Source of the DNA: Fratercula arctica
Taxonomy: Eukaryota > Chordata > Aves > Charadriiformes > Alcidae
Reading direction: 5' to 3'
NCBI GenBank assembly: GCA_947846985.1
Contig: CANTUZ010000008.1
Span: forward strand, 23,889,352 to 23,953,351
DNA: 64,000 nucleotides
Part shown: positions 1-11,512 of the stretch, piece by piece
How positions within the stretch are numbered: the first letter of the stretch is position 1
Layout of the letters: each line of letters begins with the position of its first letter
Made by a program: the position numbers and the translations under genes
Notes under the pieces: generated by a model
Told to the model about the DNA's origin: nothing
Databases searched by the model: none
Seen by the model: only the letters and a program-made list of their open reading frames with translations

Positions 1-412
1 CTTGATTTAATCTGAAGCATTTCACAGAAGAGCAGACGAAATCCTCACCAGAGAGCTTTCTCTGTGTAGCTATGCTATTTATTTTCTTTTAGGAACTGCA
101 GCTTGGTGGAAGAGGATAAGCAGTCTACCCACCGGTCAGCTTCTTTCTTATTAATACATCCCGATTTGTTTTCTCAGCAAAGCTGACCATTTTTACCTAT
201 GCAGACCTACGCAGCCACTGTCATGTGCTTCCTCCTGCTGCAGTTCTCATTTTGTCCTTAGTAACTTGCTGGTTCACTTTACGTTAATGATCATACACTT
301 GGCTTTCAATGCAGAGTTTACACCATTATTTAGAAGAAAATAGATGATTATCCGAGCTCTTAACTACAAAGAAAGGAAACCACCACCTTTGGCCATACCA
401 GAGGCAAAAGCT
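1..412. other. Non-coding DNA, no gene seen
   Basis: I see no gene, RNA gene or clear repeat here. The sequence is AT-rich and runs into the 5' truncation point of the CR1 copy that follows. The open frame starting at 344 only becomes meaningful once it enters the CR1. Confidence 0.6.
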
Positions 413-1090
413 TGTCCTGAGGAGGACTTGGGAGTGCTGGTGGATGAGAAGCTCAACATGAGCCGGCAATGCACACTTGCAGCCCAGAAAGCCAACTGCA
501 TCCTGGGTTGCATCAAAAGAAGTGTGGCCAGCAGGTTGAGGGAGGCGATTCTGCCCCTCTACTCTGGTGACACCCTACCTGGAGTACTGCGTGCAGCTGT
601 GGAACCCTCAGAACAAGAAGGACATGAACATGCTGGAATGGGTCCAGCGGAGGCCCATGAAGATGATCAGAGGGCTGGAGCACCTCTCCTATGAAGACAG
701 GCTTAGAGAGTTGGGGTTGTTCAGCCTGGAGAAGAGAAGACTCTGGGGAGACCTTATAGCAGCCTTCCAGTACCTGAAGGGGGCCTACAGGAAAGATGGG
801 GAGGGACTCTTTATTGGGTAGTGGAGCAATAGGACAAGGGGTAACAGTTTTAAACTGAAAGGCAGTAGGTTTAGATTAGATATTAGGAAGAAATTCTTTA
901 CTGTGAGGGTGGTGAGACACTGGAACAGGTTGCCCAGAGAAGCTGTTGATGCCCCATCCCTGGAAGTGTTTAAGGCCAGGCTGGATGGGGCTTTGAGCAG
1001 CCTGGTCTAGTGGGAGGTGTCCCTGCCCATGGCAGCGGGCTTAGAACTAGATGATCTTTAAGGTCCTTTCTGACCCAAACCATTCTATGA
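413..1090 (+). mobile_element. CR1 LINE, 5'-truncated 3' fragment
   Basis: This is the 3' end of a CR1 non-LTR retrotransposon in the sense direction. Frames within 413-820 encode the conserved C-terminal part of the CR1 ORF2 protein downstream of the RT domain, with recognisable segments such as [35 protein letters not shown] and [20 protein letters not shown]. The frame switches near 560-600, so it is broken. After it comes the CR1 3' region (the 'GGTGGTGAGACACTGGAACAGG' type segment near 909-930) and the terminal block with TTAAGGTCC near 1057 and ATTCTATGAC near 1082. CR1 copies lack a poly-A tail and end in short ATTCTATG-type repeats, as here. The copy is dead by truncation and frameshift. 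Confidence 0.93.
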
Positions 1091-3187
1091 CTGTTCCATC
1101 TCATCTGAAGGTGGAGGTTATTGCACTGATGTGGAAGGGAGCATCACAGATATGCAAGACCTGCATGAAGCAGAAGCTGCCACTTTGGGAAACATGAAGA
1201 CTGGCATACAGAGGAGACCTTCCTAGCCAGGACTTACAAGAAGCAATACAACTTTTCTTCCAAGGATGTGCCACTTTCATAAACAACGATCTTTCCAGAG
1301 AAAGGTATCATCCAGCTAATGTCACTCAGTAACCTATACAGACCACACCAGCCCTTACAGCCCAGGACCTACACACAGCCTCCTAAATTACAATCACTGT
1401 CTGCCACCCTGAGATCAATAAATGAGCAGAGATGGAGAACAAACTCTCTTAACCCCCATAAAGATGGTCTCTTCTAGTGAAGTGTTTGAGGAAGCAAATC
1501 CACTGGCTATGTTGCATCTAAGAGAAACACACATCCATAAGGATCTATTAAGCCAAGTACCATCTATCCAGTAAGCTACATGAACCAAATGAAGCACAAC
1601 ATGCTTCATTACTAGGAGAAAACAAAAAAAAAACCACAAAGACAAACAAAAAACCAAGAAGACCCACACACCTACAAGTACTTACGTAATACTAATCCAA
1701 TAAAAGATGTCAGCAGTGAAGAAAAGGACTGGATTCTATGAAACTCGGCTAAAATACATTGACTGGATATCTGAAATAATGTATACATGAATGTTTTCCT
1801 GCTCTAATACATTTGTGATTAAAAAAAAAAAAACCAAACACATTGTGATGTGTTTAGGCATACCTTCTGAATTTGTTAACAGCTTCTCAGAGTGCTTTTC
1901 AGCAAGTAAAAGTTAATATGTACTTGGAATTACCCAGCTGATTTGTCATCTCACCTTCATGTGGTTAAGCCCATCACAGAAACCAATACATATTTAACAC
2001 CATTTCAGGAAAGGCTTAACAATATCCAATGTCATATCATTTAGAGAAGGTCGCGTAAGTTTTGAAGTCTGTCTTTCACATCTACTGTATGACACACTAT
2101 TAAATCCAAGTGTTTAAAATGAGATCTTACTAAGATTACACAGTGAGACTAGTGCTACATAGTATTTTATCTACAAAGCACTGTAAAGCATCTTGAACAG
2201 TCAGCTTCACACTGATGCCGATTTCAAAGATTCGCTACTTGAGAGCCTTAATTAGGCAGCTGTATTCTAATAGACTGTTTAGCCTCCTCTGAACTAAAAT
2301 TTCCTGAGCAGCTTGCCAGTTCAAAATACTTTATTCTTCACGTGTTGTTGGTTTAGGCTATTTTGCTCTCTTAGATCACCCTCAAATTATTTCTGTCAGC
2401 AGTATGTTAGTCTAGTAGCCTCTTAAGCTTAAATCTCCCACTCGTGTGAAGAACACACAAGTTGTCTTGTATTTTATGACTATTAAGAAAAAAAAAAAGA
2501 ATTATCTGTTGTAGAAAATGCAGACATTAAATAGTTGTACCTGTAGCAGTATGAAGTTTCTCCATCATCCCTAATCATTAAGGGGAGTCCTAAAAATGAG
2601 TTTCATCATCTCACTGTTGCAAACAAACAGTTAACAGAGTTCTGGGACAAAGACTAAACCCCATTTTACTTGGGCTAATCCATTCAGGGTCTAAACAGAA
2701 GCAAAAAAAAAAAAAACAACAAAAACATTTTCTGTGCGAATCAGACTTTGGGTCATGGGTGAAATAAAAAGTAAATGAATCAAAACAAAATGCAACACAA
2801 ACACAAAAGCCACCTGGCTTTACCTGTTTAGCCAATGGGTATGTGCAGCATTGATATTTGAAATTAAATTCCTGGTGATGTATAGCTCAATGAATTAAGA
2901 GGCATGGGAAACAGTTTTTCCATGTGCATTATTACATGGAATGCATTATTCATTTTACCAGCATTTGCTGTGAGATTTTAAAGAGAGTTTACTCACACAT
3001 ATAAATTTGTAAATACGTAACTCACTACAATAGTAATTTCTAACTGTGCCTTGTTGTTCACTCTAGTACATAACAGCTTCATTTTAAATGATTTTGCTAA
3101 GATATTTGCTATCAAATGATTTTGTTGACTTGCAACTTTGTGACTTGAACCACAAAAACCTAACATTCAAAATTCATTAAGTGACTG

Positions 3188-3209
3188 TTTTTTTTTTTTT
3201 TTTTTTTTT
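3188..3209. repeat. Poly-T homopolymer, 22 nt
   Basis: An uninterrupted T run. No LINE or processed-gene sequence is recognisable next to it, so I treat it as simple repeat rather than the tail of an insertion. Confidence 0.9.
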
Positions 3210-4835
3210 AAATCAATAACTGTGTGGTTAAGTACTTTGCCTTCAGATGCAATTCCCCAAACTTTTGCATCCTCTGAGGGTTTCCACCTGCAAGGGTAAT
3301 GCTCTGATTTCCACACCTAGAATATTCTGGTGAGAAGCAGTCTCAGTTACATTGTTTAGGTTTTTCCCCTCTGGATATGTACTAAACTCACGCTGGAATA
3401 CAAACTGGATCTCAGGTCCCACTTGCTAGAGACCCACTTCTAGGGCTCCATTTCCCTAATCAGCGGAATTTCCCTAATCATACTAATATGATTCTGTCCA
3501 ACTGAGTGGATATTTACATTTCTTATGGAAACCCATGGGGTTAGCACAGCTTCATTAGGAGAGATTAAAAAAAATGCATTTTTCCCTACTCTAAAGTAGA
3601 TCAACTCCAAAAAGATTAATTAAGTATCTTTAGATATGGAACATTTCACTTTTTTGAAAGCGGAAATTTAATTGTTCACTTATACACCATTTTAGTACCA
3701 TAATTACTTAGTTATCAGAAAAAAAAGGTGGAAGGCAGTATAAACCTCCTAATGGGGATGTTCTTTAAGTTTAATCTTCCATTGTCTCACTTTTGTTTAA
3801 AAAAACCCAAACACTCCACTCTTTCAAGAGGAAGACTTTTGCTCACAAAAATGAAGTTTCTAATTTTATATTTTACACAAAACCCCCACCCAACTATTAC
3901 TAAGCATAATTATGTTTTGAACAACCAGTCCTTGCCCCTGCATTTATTCCCAGTCAGACATGAGAAGGAGTCTAATACAAAGCCCTCAAAATACCTCAAC
4001 ACTCAAAAAGAAAAGCTGTACTCTTACAAATGCTACATACACACAGGGTGTGGTTATAATCAGGGTGACTATCCAAATCAGACGTGACACTTTTAAAACA
4101 AAACAGAAGCCAGTTATATGCACCTAAAAGCCATTAAATTTCTCTTTGATCAGGCTACACTGAATATCTAGTTTTACAGAAAATTTACTACTGATTCTGT
4201 TACAGGAAAAAAAAAATTCAATCCACATTCCCAATTAAGTATTTCTCTCAGGAGTCAATGTGGCAACTATGTCAGCTGTACCTTGTAGTCTACTTTACCT
4301 GAGCAGTTTAAGATGGCTCCTTTCATTAAACAAAAGCATTAAAGCACCTATGAAAGCACTCTACCCAAGGCTTAAGAAAAACCACGGTACTTTACCTCTT
4401 GTTAATTTGAACTAGTCTGCAAAGTCTGATAGTCTGGGGATGGGGATTCTATTTCTCAAGGCTAACTTAACGCAGATGCTTCTTGACCTTTTTTGAGAAG
4501 GGCAGGCACGTTTTCAGTCTAAGAGGTTCTGACCAGCTCCCAGACAAGAGTTTTGAAACAGTATTTTCTGTATGGCCTCCAGGTAAAAATGTCCTTCTTT
4601 ACCCAACTGTGATGAAACTATAAAAAAAAGGAAAAAAAAATATCTGTCTCACGAGTAAAGGAAGTAGCACAGCCAAAAGATGTCTTGATGAACCATTAGG
4701 ACTTCACCCCAGATTTTGGTTACAAATTCCGTAGTGAGGCAGGAGAAGGTTCTAATAGATTTCATTAATTATTTCTATAAACGCTGTATCCCATGAGCAG
4801 GTAAAGTGAAACAAGAAAATAAATTCCATGGCAAA

Positions 4836-4908
4836 GTTAAGCAAAGATTCATGCACATTAATACTACACTCTATGTAGCAGTATTAATGTGCTTGAACTT
4901 TGCTTAAC
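4836..4908. repeat. 73-nt near-perfect hairpin (inverted repeat)
   Basis: The left arm from 4836 (GTTAAGCAAAG, then GCACATTAATACT) pairs with the right arm ending at 4908 (AGTATTAATGTGC, then CTTTGCTTAAC). About 29 of 30 arm positions are complementary, with one small interior irregularity. The central part can pair further (CTACA with TGTAG), leaving a 5-nt loop and a small bulge. The size and shape resemble a microRNA precursor or a small foldback element. Without expression or conservation data the function is unknown, and either strand could be the transcribed one. Confidence 0.85.
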
Positions 4909-5560
4909 TAGAATGTGGTATGAACATGCACGAGACTTCGTGTAACTTCTTGATATCCATAGCACATAGCAATCACGATACTAACATGATCTGCTGTGCT
5001 TGCATGTTGCTATACACCATTAGCCGTAAGAAACAACTCAAAAAATAAAAACACAGTTGCATAACTGACAGAAAATATTTCACACAGATTGTAACAAGCC
5101 ATGAAGCTTCTCTCAGAGGGCAAGTCATTTGTGTCCTGTACTGGACAATTCATGCCATTAGAGAACACAGAATTAATAGCCCTCATTAAAAGCATCTGGA
5201 GAATTTCACTGCTGCAATAAGTGTGACCAACCCAGAACGCCCAAGTACAAGTCAAGGTTGTATCCTGCATTCCTGCCTTGAAATTTTGCTGATTATTCTT
5301 TTATTTATTATACACATGGGCTCTCCAGATCAGACTATATATTTATTTTCATTAAATAAGCATTGTTTTACTGTAACAGCATCTGTAGGCTGCTAATATA
5401 AGATTTCTGTGTTAGTACTGCACAAGAGCAGGTATCCTATTCCAAAGGGCTTGAAATCTAAGGAGCAGCTTAAGGGGGCTGGTAAGATTTACGTAAAAAG
5501 AATCTACAATATTAAAAAAAGAGTAGTTTTCCAAGTCTGGTCAGACTTTCTATCAAATTT

Positions 5561-5579
5561 AAAAAAAAAAAAAAAAAAA
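5561..5579. repeat. Poly-A homopolymer, 19 nt
   Basis: A simple A run. No retrotransposed body is recognisable upstream. Confidence 0.9.
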
Positions 5580-5990
5580 TCAGTAAGCTATTTTCCCCTC
5601 AAGTCATTTGTAATCCAGCTTGATACTAGAACTCAAAAATGGCTCTAAGTAACATACATAGATTATATATTCAGCTTGCTATATCTACATGTGTGCTGTA
5701 TGCAATTCACATGAACAAATTAAAATTATTTGCTTGATAACTGAATTCAGAGAGGCTGTAATAGACAGTGCAGATTATCAGAAGACAAAAGTTATGTCTT
5801 GTACAGTGAACTATTCATGTTACATGCAGCAATACATTATGCACAGGTATAAAATAATCCATATGCCAATTCATGATCTCTCTTAAATGGAACATCCAGA
5901 TAAATTTAGAGGAATTGAAATTATGAGCCTTCAGATTCATAAGGATATTTTAGCTCAGTTTAGTATAGGTTAAAAAAGTTTTATGCACAT

Positions 5991-6032
5991 CATAGCTCAT
6001 GTGATACCTACATAGCTCATCTTGATACCTAC
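5991..6032. repeat. Tandem duplication of a ~21-bp unit
   Basis: Two adjacent copies share CATAGCTCAT followed by TGATACCTAC and differ at two or three positions. This is a minor local duplication with no further copies nearby. Confidence 0.75.
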
Positions 6033-8065
6033 TTTTTTTTTTAACCTTCCATTTTCAAGGAAGAATTTCTACAGGGTGGGAGGCAGAGAAGAGTCACAGA
6101 AAAAAAACACTGGAAATAAAGATTGATCAAAGTGCATAACTGAACCCAGTGAGTTCTAGTTTATTAGACATTCCCATTCTTAAGAACTCTTCCATGACAG
6201 GCAATACACAAAAACTTCAGAGAAAGCTCTGATTTGCACTTCTTAACCAAAATAGTTGTCTTATCACAGTCCAAGTGTCTTGGACAGCAGAATTTGTTCA
6301 GAGCTATTGGTTTTAAAGAGGAGACTCAAAAAAGTACTCACCTATAGAGAAATCCTACATCATGAAGGGAACAAGCAGCAGTTAGGGTCTTCTATATTTG
6401 AAAATAAGCATTCCAGCCCACCCTACCTAATAATTCTATCAGAACTTTTTTGTAAACCTTCTCCCAGGGAAATACATAGGAAAAAAGCTGCTGACTTTTA
6501 AGAAAAATATGTTTTAGCTTTAGGCTTTAATGACTTTTAGATTGAGCCTGTAGTTTATAGCATGAATTCAGTTTTAGCATTTAACTTAGGCCATGGCTAA
6601 TAAAGAAAAGGTGAGAGGTTATAGTAATTTAACTTGATCATTCAGGAATTATCTTTGCAATATAGGTCTTATGATTTGAAGAAATTAGCCATAGGTCACT
6701 TAGTTCTTCATGAGAAGGGTGTCAGCTGACACGCTATATAAACTCAAGTGCTGTACTTTCATAACCCCCACTATGGGTTTATGAACAATGCTTAGGCTAT
6801 TCTTTCCAGATTAAGTCAACAGCACATGGCGAGTTTAAATCTAGGGCTGTTGATGACTCCGGTTAATATATTACACACATCGATCAAAAGGAAGTGCTTG
6901 CGAACAGCTGTAAGTTTTAGTCATATTTCAGCTAAAATGTGATAATTAGGATCTGTAGGAGAGTGTGTCCTTAGATTAGATAGTACAGTGAAGAAAAACA
7001 ATGTCAATTATATCACATTTTGTTAGGTCTTTTAAAAAAGAACGTTCCAAGCTACTGATATTAAACCAGTTGCTCTCCAATTTTAATTTAACTTGCTTCC
7101 TATCCTGTCAATACATTCAACAGGAAGTTACATATATTGAAATTAGAGTTGTGTTGAAAGCAAAGCTGCAGACTGCTTTCCTGGATGTGTTTACATGCAT
7201 TATTATAGTTTAATCTGCTTCCTAATTTCTAAAGCCATGCATTCTTCCTGCTCTGTCGTTTATTTTGAATGCATCATGTTCACAAATGCTGATTACTTTT
7301 CTGCTAGGGATTTTAGCCATCTGTGCTAACGCAGTCGCTGAGAGAGTCATATACAAGAGGAAAAAGATAATAGTCATTAACATGAAACACAACAAAAGAC
7401 CTAAATTTGCAAGCTCCAACTTTGCCTACAGTTTATGATTAATGAAAACTAGTGCTTACTGAAAGCTGATTATGTGTTTCATTCTGCGTGAAGCCTGAGG
7501 GGCTGAGGCTTAGAACACTAAAATCCTTCAAATTCTACCCAATTTAATGTCTCTCTCCAATTAACTTTGCAGACTGAATGACTGAGTCAGCACAATCAGT
7601 GCAGCAAAAGCCATGAGAATAGATTTTCCTCTGTCTTGCTAAAAGCATCAGTTGGTGATATCAGCCAATTAAGCAATACAAAACAGCACAGCACCCCCAG
7701 AAAATTATATTTTCTTTGAACTCCCAAATTCATGAGTTTCAAAGTACTGCTTGCATAATTACCTAAGGTTAGCTTAGAATCTAGGCAAAGGCAATGTTTC
7801 AGCTCAGGGGTAACAAGAAAACCACAAAATTGTGTGAACTATAGCCATTACTGTTATAGGAAGAGTTGGTGTGCGAGCAAAGAGCTGTTGCGGAGCAAGG
7901 ACTGTAAGTGTTAAGGAAAAAACAAAACAAACAACAAGCCACACTTCACCTTCCTTTACCTTTTTTCCCAATAGTTTCCTCAATAATGTTTTTTGTTGAA
8001 TTATCGGGGAGCCAAGATTAATGGCAAATAAATTACCAGATTAAAGTGAAACACTGATGGATATT

Positions 8066-8789
8066 TGTCCTGGTTTGAGGTAAAACAGAACCAACTTTCT
8101 GTTCAGTAATTTTACTTAGCTAGGCCTCTTCTAACTCTCCAAAATCAACAGCATATTGTGCAGAAAACTGTTCTTTCTCAGAGTGATAAGACCTGATAAT
8201 GCCAAGGAACGGTATGCAGGGATGCTCTTGCTTATACTTATTGCTGTAACAAACAAGGTCAGCTAATTTTGTTATTTGCCCCGCTGGAGGGTTGGAAACA
8301 GAAAAGCGTAGAGGGGCAACACCTGTGGGGAGGAGCAGACAAGATCGGTGACCCAAAACTGACCAATGGCATATTCCATCCTCCTGTCTGCATCATGCTC
8401 AGTATAATAGCTGAGGGATCAAAGGGTCAGCACTCTTTCTTCAATGGCCAATATCTGAAGAGGACCCTGTCTGTTCATCTGCCTTTGATCCCAATCCATG
8501 GGTTCCTGATTCCACATCTGGAATCCAGTTCCCATCTGTCGCTGAGTCCAGTCTGGGACTTCCCCAGTGCCTGCCAGTGACGTCATCCTGGGAGCCTGAT
8601 ACGGTTTTGTATATATTGTATCTATTTCATTATTTCCTTTTTATTTTATTATTAATATTTCATTAAAGTAGTTTAGTTCCTTCTAAACGCTTAATGTTTT
8701 TATCTCTCCTCTTCCTCTCCTTGGAGTGAGAGGTGGGAGGAGAGCATCTGTCATCTCCGTCATTGGCCAATTTGGCCTAAACCACAACA
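8066..8789 (+). mobile_element. Solo LTR, ERVL-like, plus orientation
   Basis: This 724-bp element starts TGTCCTGGTTTGAGG and ends CTAAACCACAACA, the TG...CA ends of a retroviral LTR. A TATA-like box (TGTATATATT) lies at about 8609-8618 and an ATTAAA polyadenylation signal at 8662-8667, in the right order for U3-R-U5. The flanks are ATATT (8061-8065) and TTATT (8790-8794), a 5-bp target duplication with one mismatch. No internal retroviral sequence follows, so it is a solo LTR left by LTR-LTR recombination. It matches the inverted copy at 10870-11512 along most of its length, for example the CACCTGTGGGGAGGAG block near 8321 and the CATCTGTCATCT block near 8744. Confidence 0.88.
8609..8667 (+). 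promoter_or_regulatory. LTR TATA-like box and ATTAAA poly(A) signal
   Basis: TGTATATATT at about 8609-8618 is the candidate TATA element of the solo LTR, and ATTAAA at 8662-8667 is the candidate polyadenylation signal. Both assignments rest on motif and order only. Confidence 0.5.
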
Positions 8790-10869
8790 TTATTCTATTA
8801 AGGCCACAATTGAGCAAGCACTCTGTTTAAAAATATCCAGTATAATGTTCTCATTGTTATGAGTGACATGAACTCAGACGTCCTACAAGCTCTTCCAGGT
8901 CAGCAGTCAAAGCCAAATTGGAGGCTGGCCACTACATACATATATTGTTGCAGGTTGTTTAGAGTAAAGGGCTGCAGGATCAGCAGCAGGCTGTACAGTC
9001 ATAAACAAGGTGGATATGGCATCTAAACAGACAGTACCAGGGAGAAACAGAGTGCTTCTATGAAAGAGGCACAGTTAAGCAACTTGCGATCATGAAAAAA
9101 AAGGCCATCCCTCCTACCTCAGCTTCATTCCCAGTCTTGCTGTTTTCTCTGCTGTTCAGTGGTGGTTTCTGACCTTATTAAGCTCATTGCAATAAGCCAG
9201 AAGGTAAAAAAGGTAAATAGTTTCCTGCTTGTGCAGCGAATGCCCATGCACAGGGAGAAGAAAAGGTGGCACTAAAAGATAAGCAGTCAGCCTAGCCTGA
9301 CTCCTGACACCTCATCCTTTGCCTAAAAGGTTACATTTGGGTGTTGGGTTTTTTTCCTTCAAATAAAGTAAAAATAGCATGTTGATTAAATTCCTGTTCA
9401 TCTACCACGTCCTTAAGAAAGGGGTAATGACAACTGTGTGACTAGAAACCCCACAAAAGCTCCATTTCTCAGTAATTTATTCTAATACATGCTTTTTTCC
9501 TCCCCCTCCCGTATTTCACCAAACAGAAAAAAGTACTTTTGAGAAGATGCCTATCCTAAAGAAAAACTTAAGAATCCTAAAAAATGTTCGTTTGCTGATA
9601 CTCTGAAAGAAATGACAGGCTATAATCCCAACATAAAGGAATCTAAGTTGGAGTCAAAATAAAGCCTTTAAATTATTTAGTGATTAGGGTATTTAATTTA
9701 CTTATTTTCAAACTGCAGAAAGAATCAGAACATTCAATGATATCTATATCAAGTTAATTTATCACATATAATTAAACTATTAAACACATTAATTAGTTAT
9801 ATCACCTAAAATTAATTAAATATCACATTAGAGTCTCAGTTTGCAACAACTATGTTTGGAGACAGCAGAAAAAGGCAAAGATTCTGTTTTCAAGTCCTAT
9901 CCACTCCCTTTTGAACCAAATCAATTCATCATCTGTTTCTAATTAAAGTACAAGTACACGATGAAAGAAAAAATTTTGATCTCCAATATTTCTTGCTTTA
10001 TGATGTTCAAAGTTTTTTGAAAAAAAATCATTTTATTCATACGGTCCTTTTCAATGCATGATCTGTGTTCTAAGAAAATACTAACCACCTACTATGTATT
10101 ATAATTCCCTGCTTCTCACATTTTTTAAAAAAATTAATAACTATTGGCTTAAGTTACACTATTAGAAGCTTCAATTTTAGTGAAGTTTTGGAAATCCATT
10201 AGAGTTCTTGGTAAACATAAGCATTGCAGAAGAGACTAACAGTCCTCTACTGCCTGTGAAAAGAAAACCTACACCATTAAAATCAATGTATGTTTTACTT
10301 TATAGATCATATGTTGCCTGCAATATGTTCTCAGATCAATTCAGATGGTTTTGTAGGTGAGGTTAATTCCATCAGTTCCTTCACACAGAGAGAAAAAAAT
10401 TCTAGTGCCTTTCTGAAAAAAAAAAAAAAAAAAAAATACAATGACAAACTGTTTTAGCTCACCTATAGAAATCTCCAGGGCAACTTTGCCATTACATGCC
10501 TGTTTTGTACAGGAGTACCAAAGCAAATATCCCTGTTTGAAAGATTCAGGTGTAACTCAGCTGAGGGTTCTACAATTCTTGCACTACTCTAACACAAGTA
10601 GTACAATTTCACTTCAAGTATTTGAAATTCTATATTATTTCAGTGCAGGACAAAGCTTTGCACTGACTCTCAAGAAATGACACAAATTTGAACTATTAAA
10701 ATGTGGTCCCAACACCTGTGATGCTTCATTAAAAACATGCATCTGGGGAAAAAGAAAATTGCTCCTAAGTTTGAGGTACACAAAGCCCATTTAAGTCTGC
10801 CAGGAAATAGCAAATGAAGCATTATGGACAATTTTTTTTTTTTTTTTTTAATACAAAGAGTTAACATTG
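8790..10869. other. Non-coding DNA between two solo LTRs
   Basis: No gene is recognised. The stretch at 9740-9835 is very AT-rich and holds several ATTAATTA/TAATTA cores among repeated TATCAC words. There is a 21-nt A run at 10416-10436 and an 18-nt T run at 10832-10849, just upstream of the inverted LTR. Open frames are below 90 codons and look like chance. Confidence 0.6.
10832..10849. repeat. Poly-T homopolymer, 18 nt
   Basis: A simple T run that ends 15 bp before the TSD of the inverted solo LTR. Confidence 0.85.
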
Positions 10870-11512
10870 TGTCATGGTTTGGGCCAGGTTGGACAATGAC
10901 AAGATGACAGATGCTCTCCCCCACCTCTCACTTCAAGGAGAGAAAGAAGAGAGATAAAGTGAGTTATGAGTTTAGAAAAAAAACTAAACTAATGAAAAAT
11001 TAATAATAACATAAAAAAGATATAGTGAAATAGATACAATATAAATAAATACATACAAATATATGCAAAACCACACCAAGCTCCCAGGGAGATGTCACTG
11101 GAAGGCACTGGGAAAGTTCCAGACTGGATGCAGTGACAAATGGGAACTGGAACACACTGACCAGGATCAAAAGGCAGAGGAGCTGATGGGGTCCTCCTCA
11201 GATGTCAGTCACTGAGCAAAGAGAGCTACTGGAGAAGCAGTCCCCTGAAGAAGAACCACTGACCAAGATCCAAAGAAGAAGAACCCACCTGACCCCTTTG
11301 ATCCCTCAGCTTTTACACCGAGCGTGGCAGATGGGATGGAATACCTGATTGGTCCATTTGGGTCACCTGACCTGTCCCCTCCTCCCCATAGGTGCAACCC
11401 CTCCTTGGGGTAAACCACCAAGTCAGCTGACCCTGGTTGTCACAGCAACAAGTAAGAGCACCAGCCTCTCACGGAACAGAAAGTTGGCGCTGCTCCACCC
11501 CAAACCAGGGCA
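10870..11512 (-). mobile_element. Solo LTR, ERVL-like, minus orientation, 5-bp TSD
   Basis: Read on the minus strand, this 643-bp element starts TGCCCTGGTTTGGGGTGG and ends GGCCCAAACCATGACA. It is flanked by identical 5-bp repeats CATTG at 10865-10869 and 11513-11517, a clean target-site duplication. It is homologous to the LTR at 8066-8789. Shared blocks include CATCTGTCATCT/AGATGACAGATG, the GGTGACCCAAA segment and AGCTGAGGGATCAAAGG. The minus-strand copy has an internal CTTCTTCTTTGG region that the other copy lacks. Because the two copies face opposite ways they are independent insertions, not the ends of one provirus. Confidence 0.92.

Larger units (their letters stand above)
1091..8065. 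other. Non-coding single-copy-looking DNA
   Basis: There is no gene that I can recognise. Open frames are short (up to 119 codons, at 3728-4087), AT-rich and without family resemblance, as expected by chance. Notable contents are a 22-nt T run (3188-3209), a 19-nt A run (5561-5579), a strong hairpin (4836-4908) and a small tandem duplication of about 21 bp at 5991-6032. No splice-flanked exon candidate stands out. Confidence 0.6.

Noticed and set aside
8269..8580. 103-codon frame with apparent similarity to the minus-strand frame at 11209-11421
   Set aside because: Both lie inside solo LTRs of one family. The resemblance reflects LTR homology, not a protein.
10416..10436. A run as the tail of a processed pseudogene
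   Set aside because: No gene-like sequence or target duplication is visible next to it.
8066..11512. The two ERVL-like LTRs as ends of one provirus
   Set aside because: They face opposite directions, each has its own flanking duplication, and no retroviral interior lies between them.
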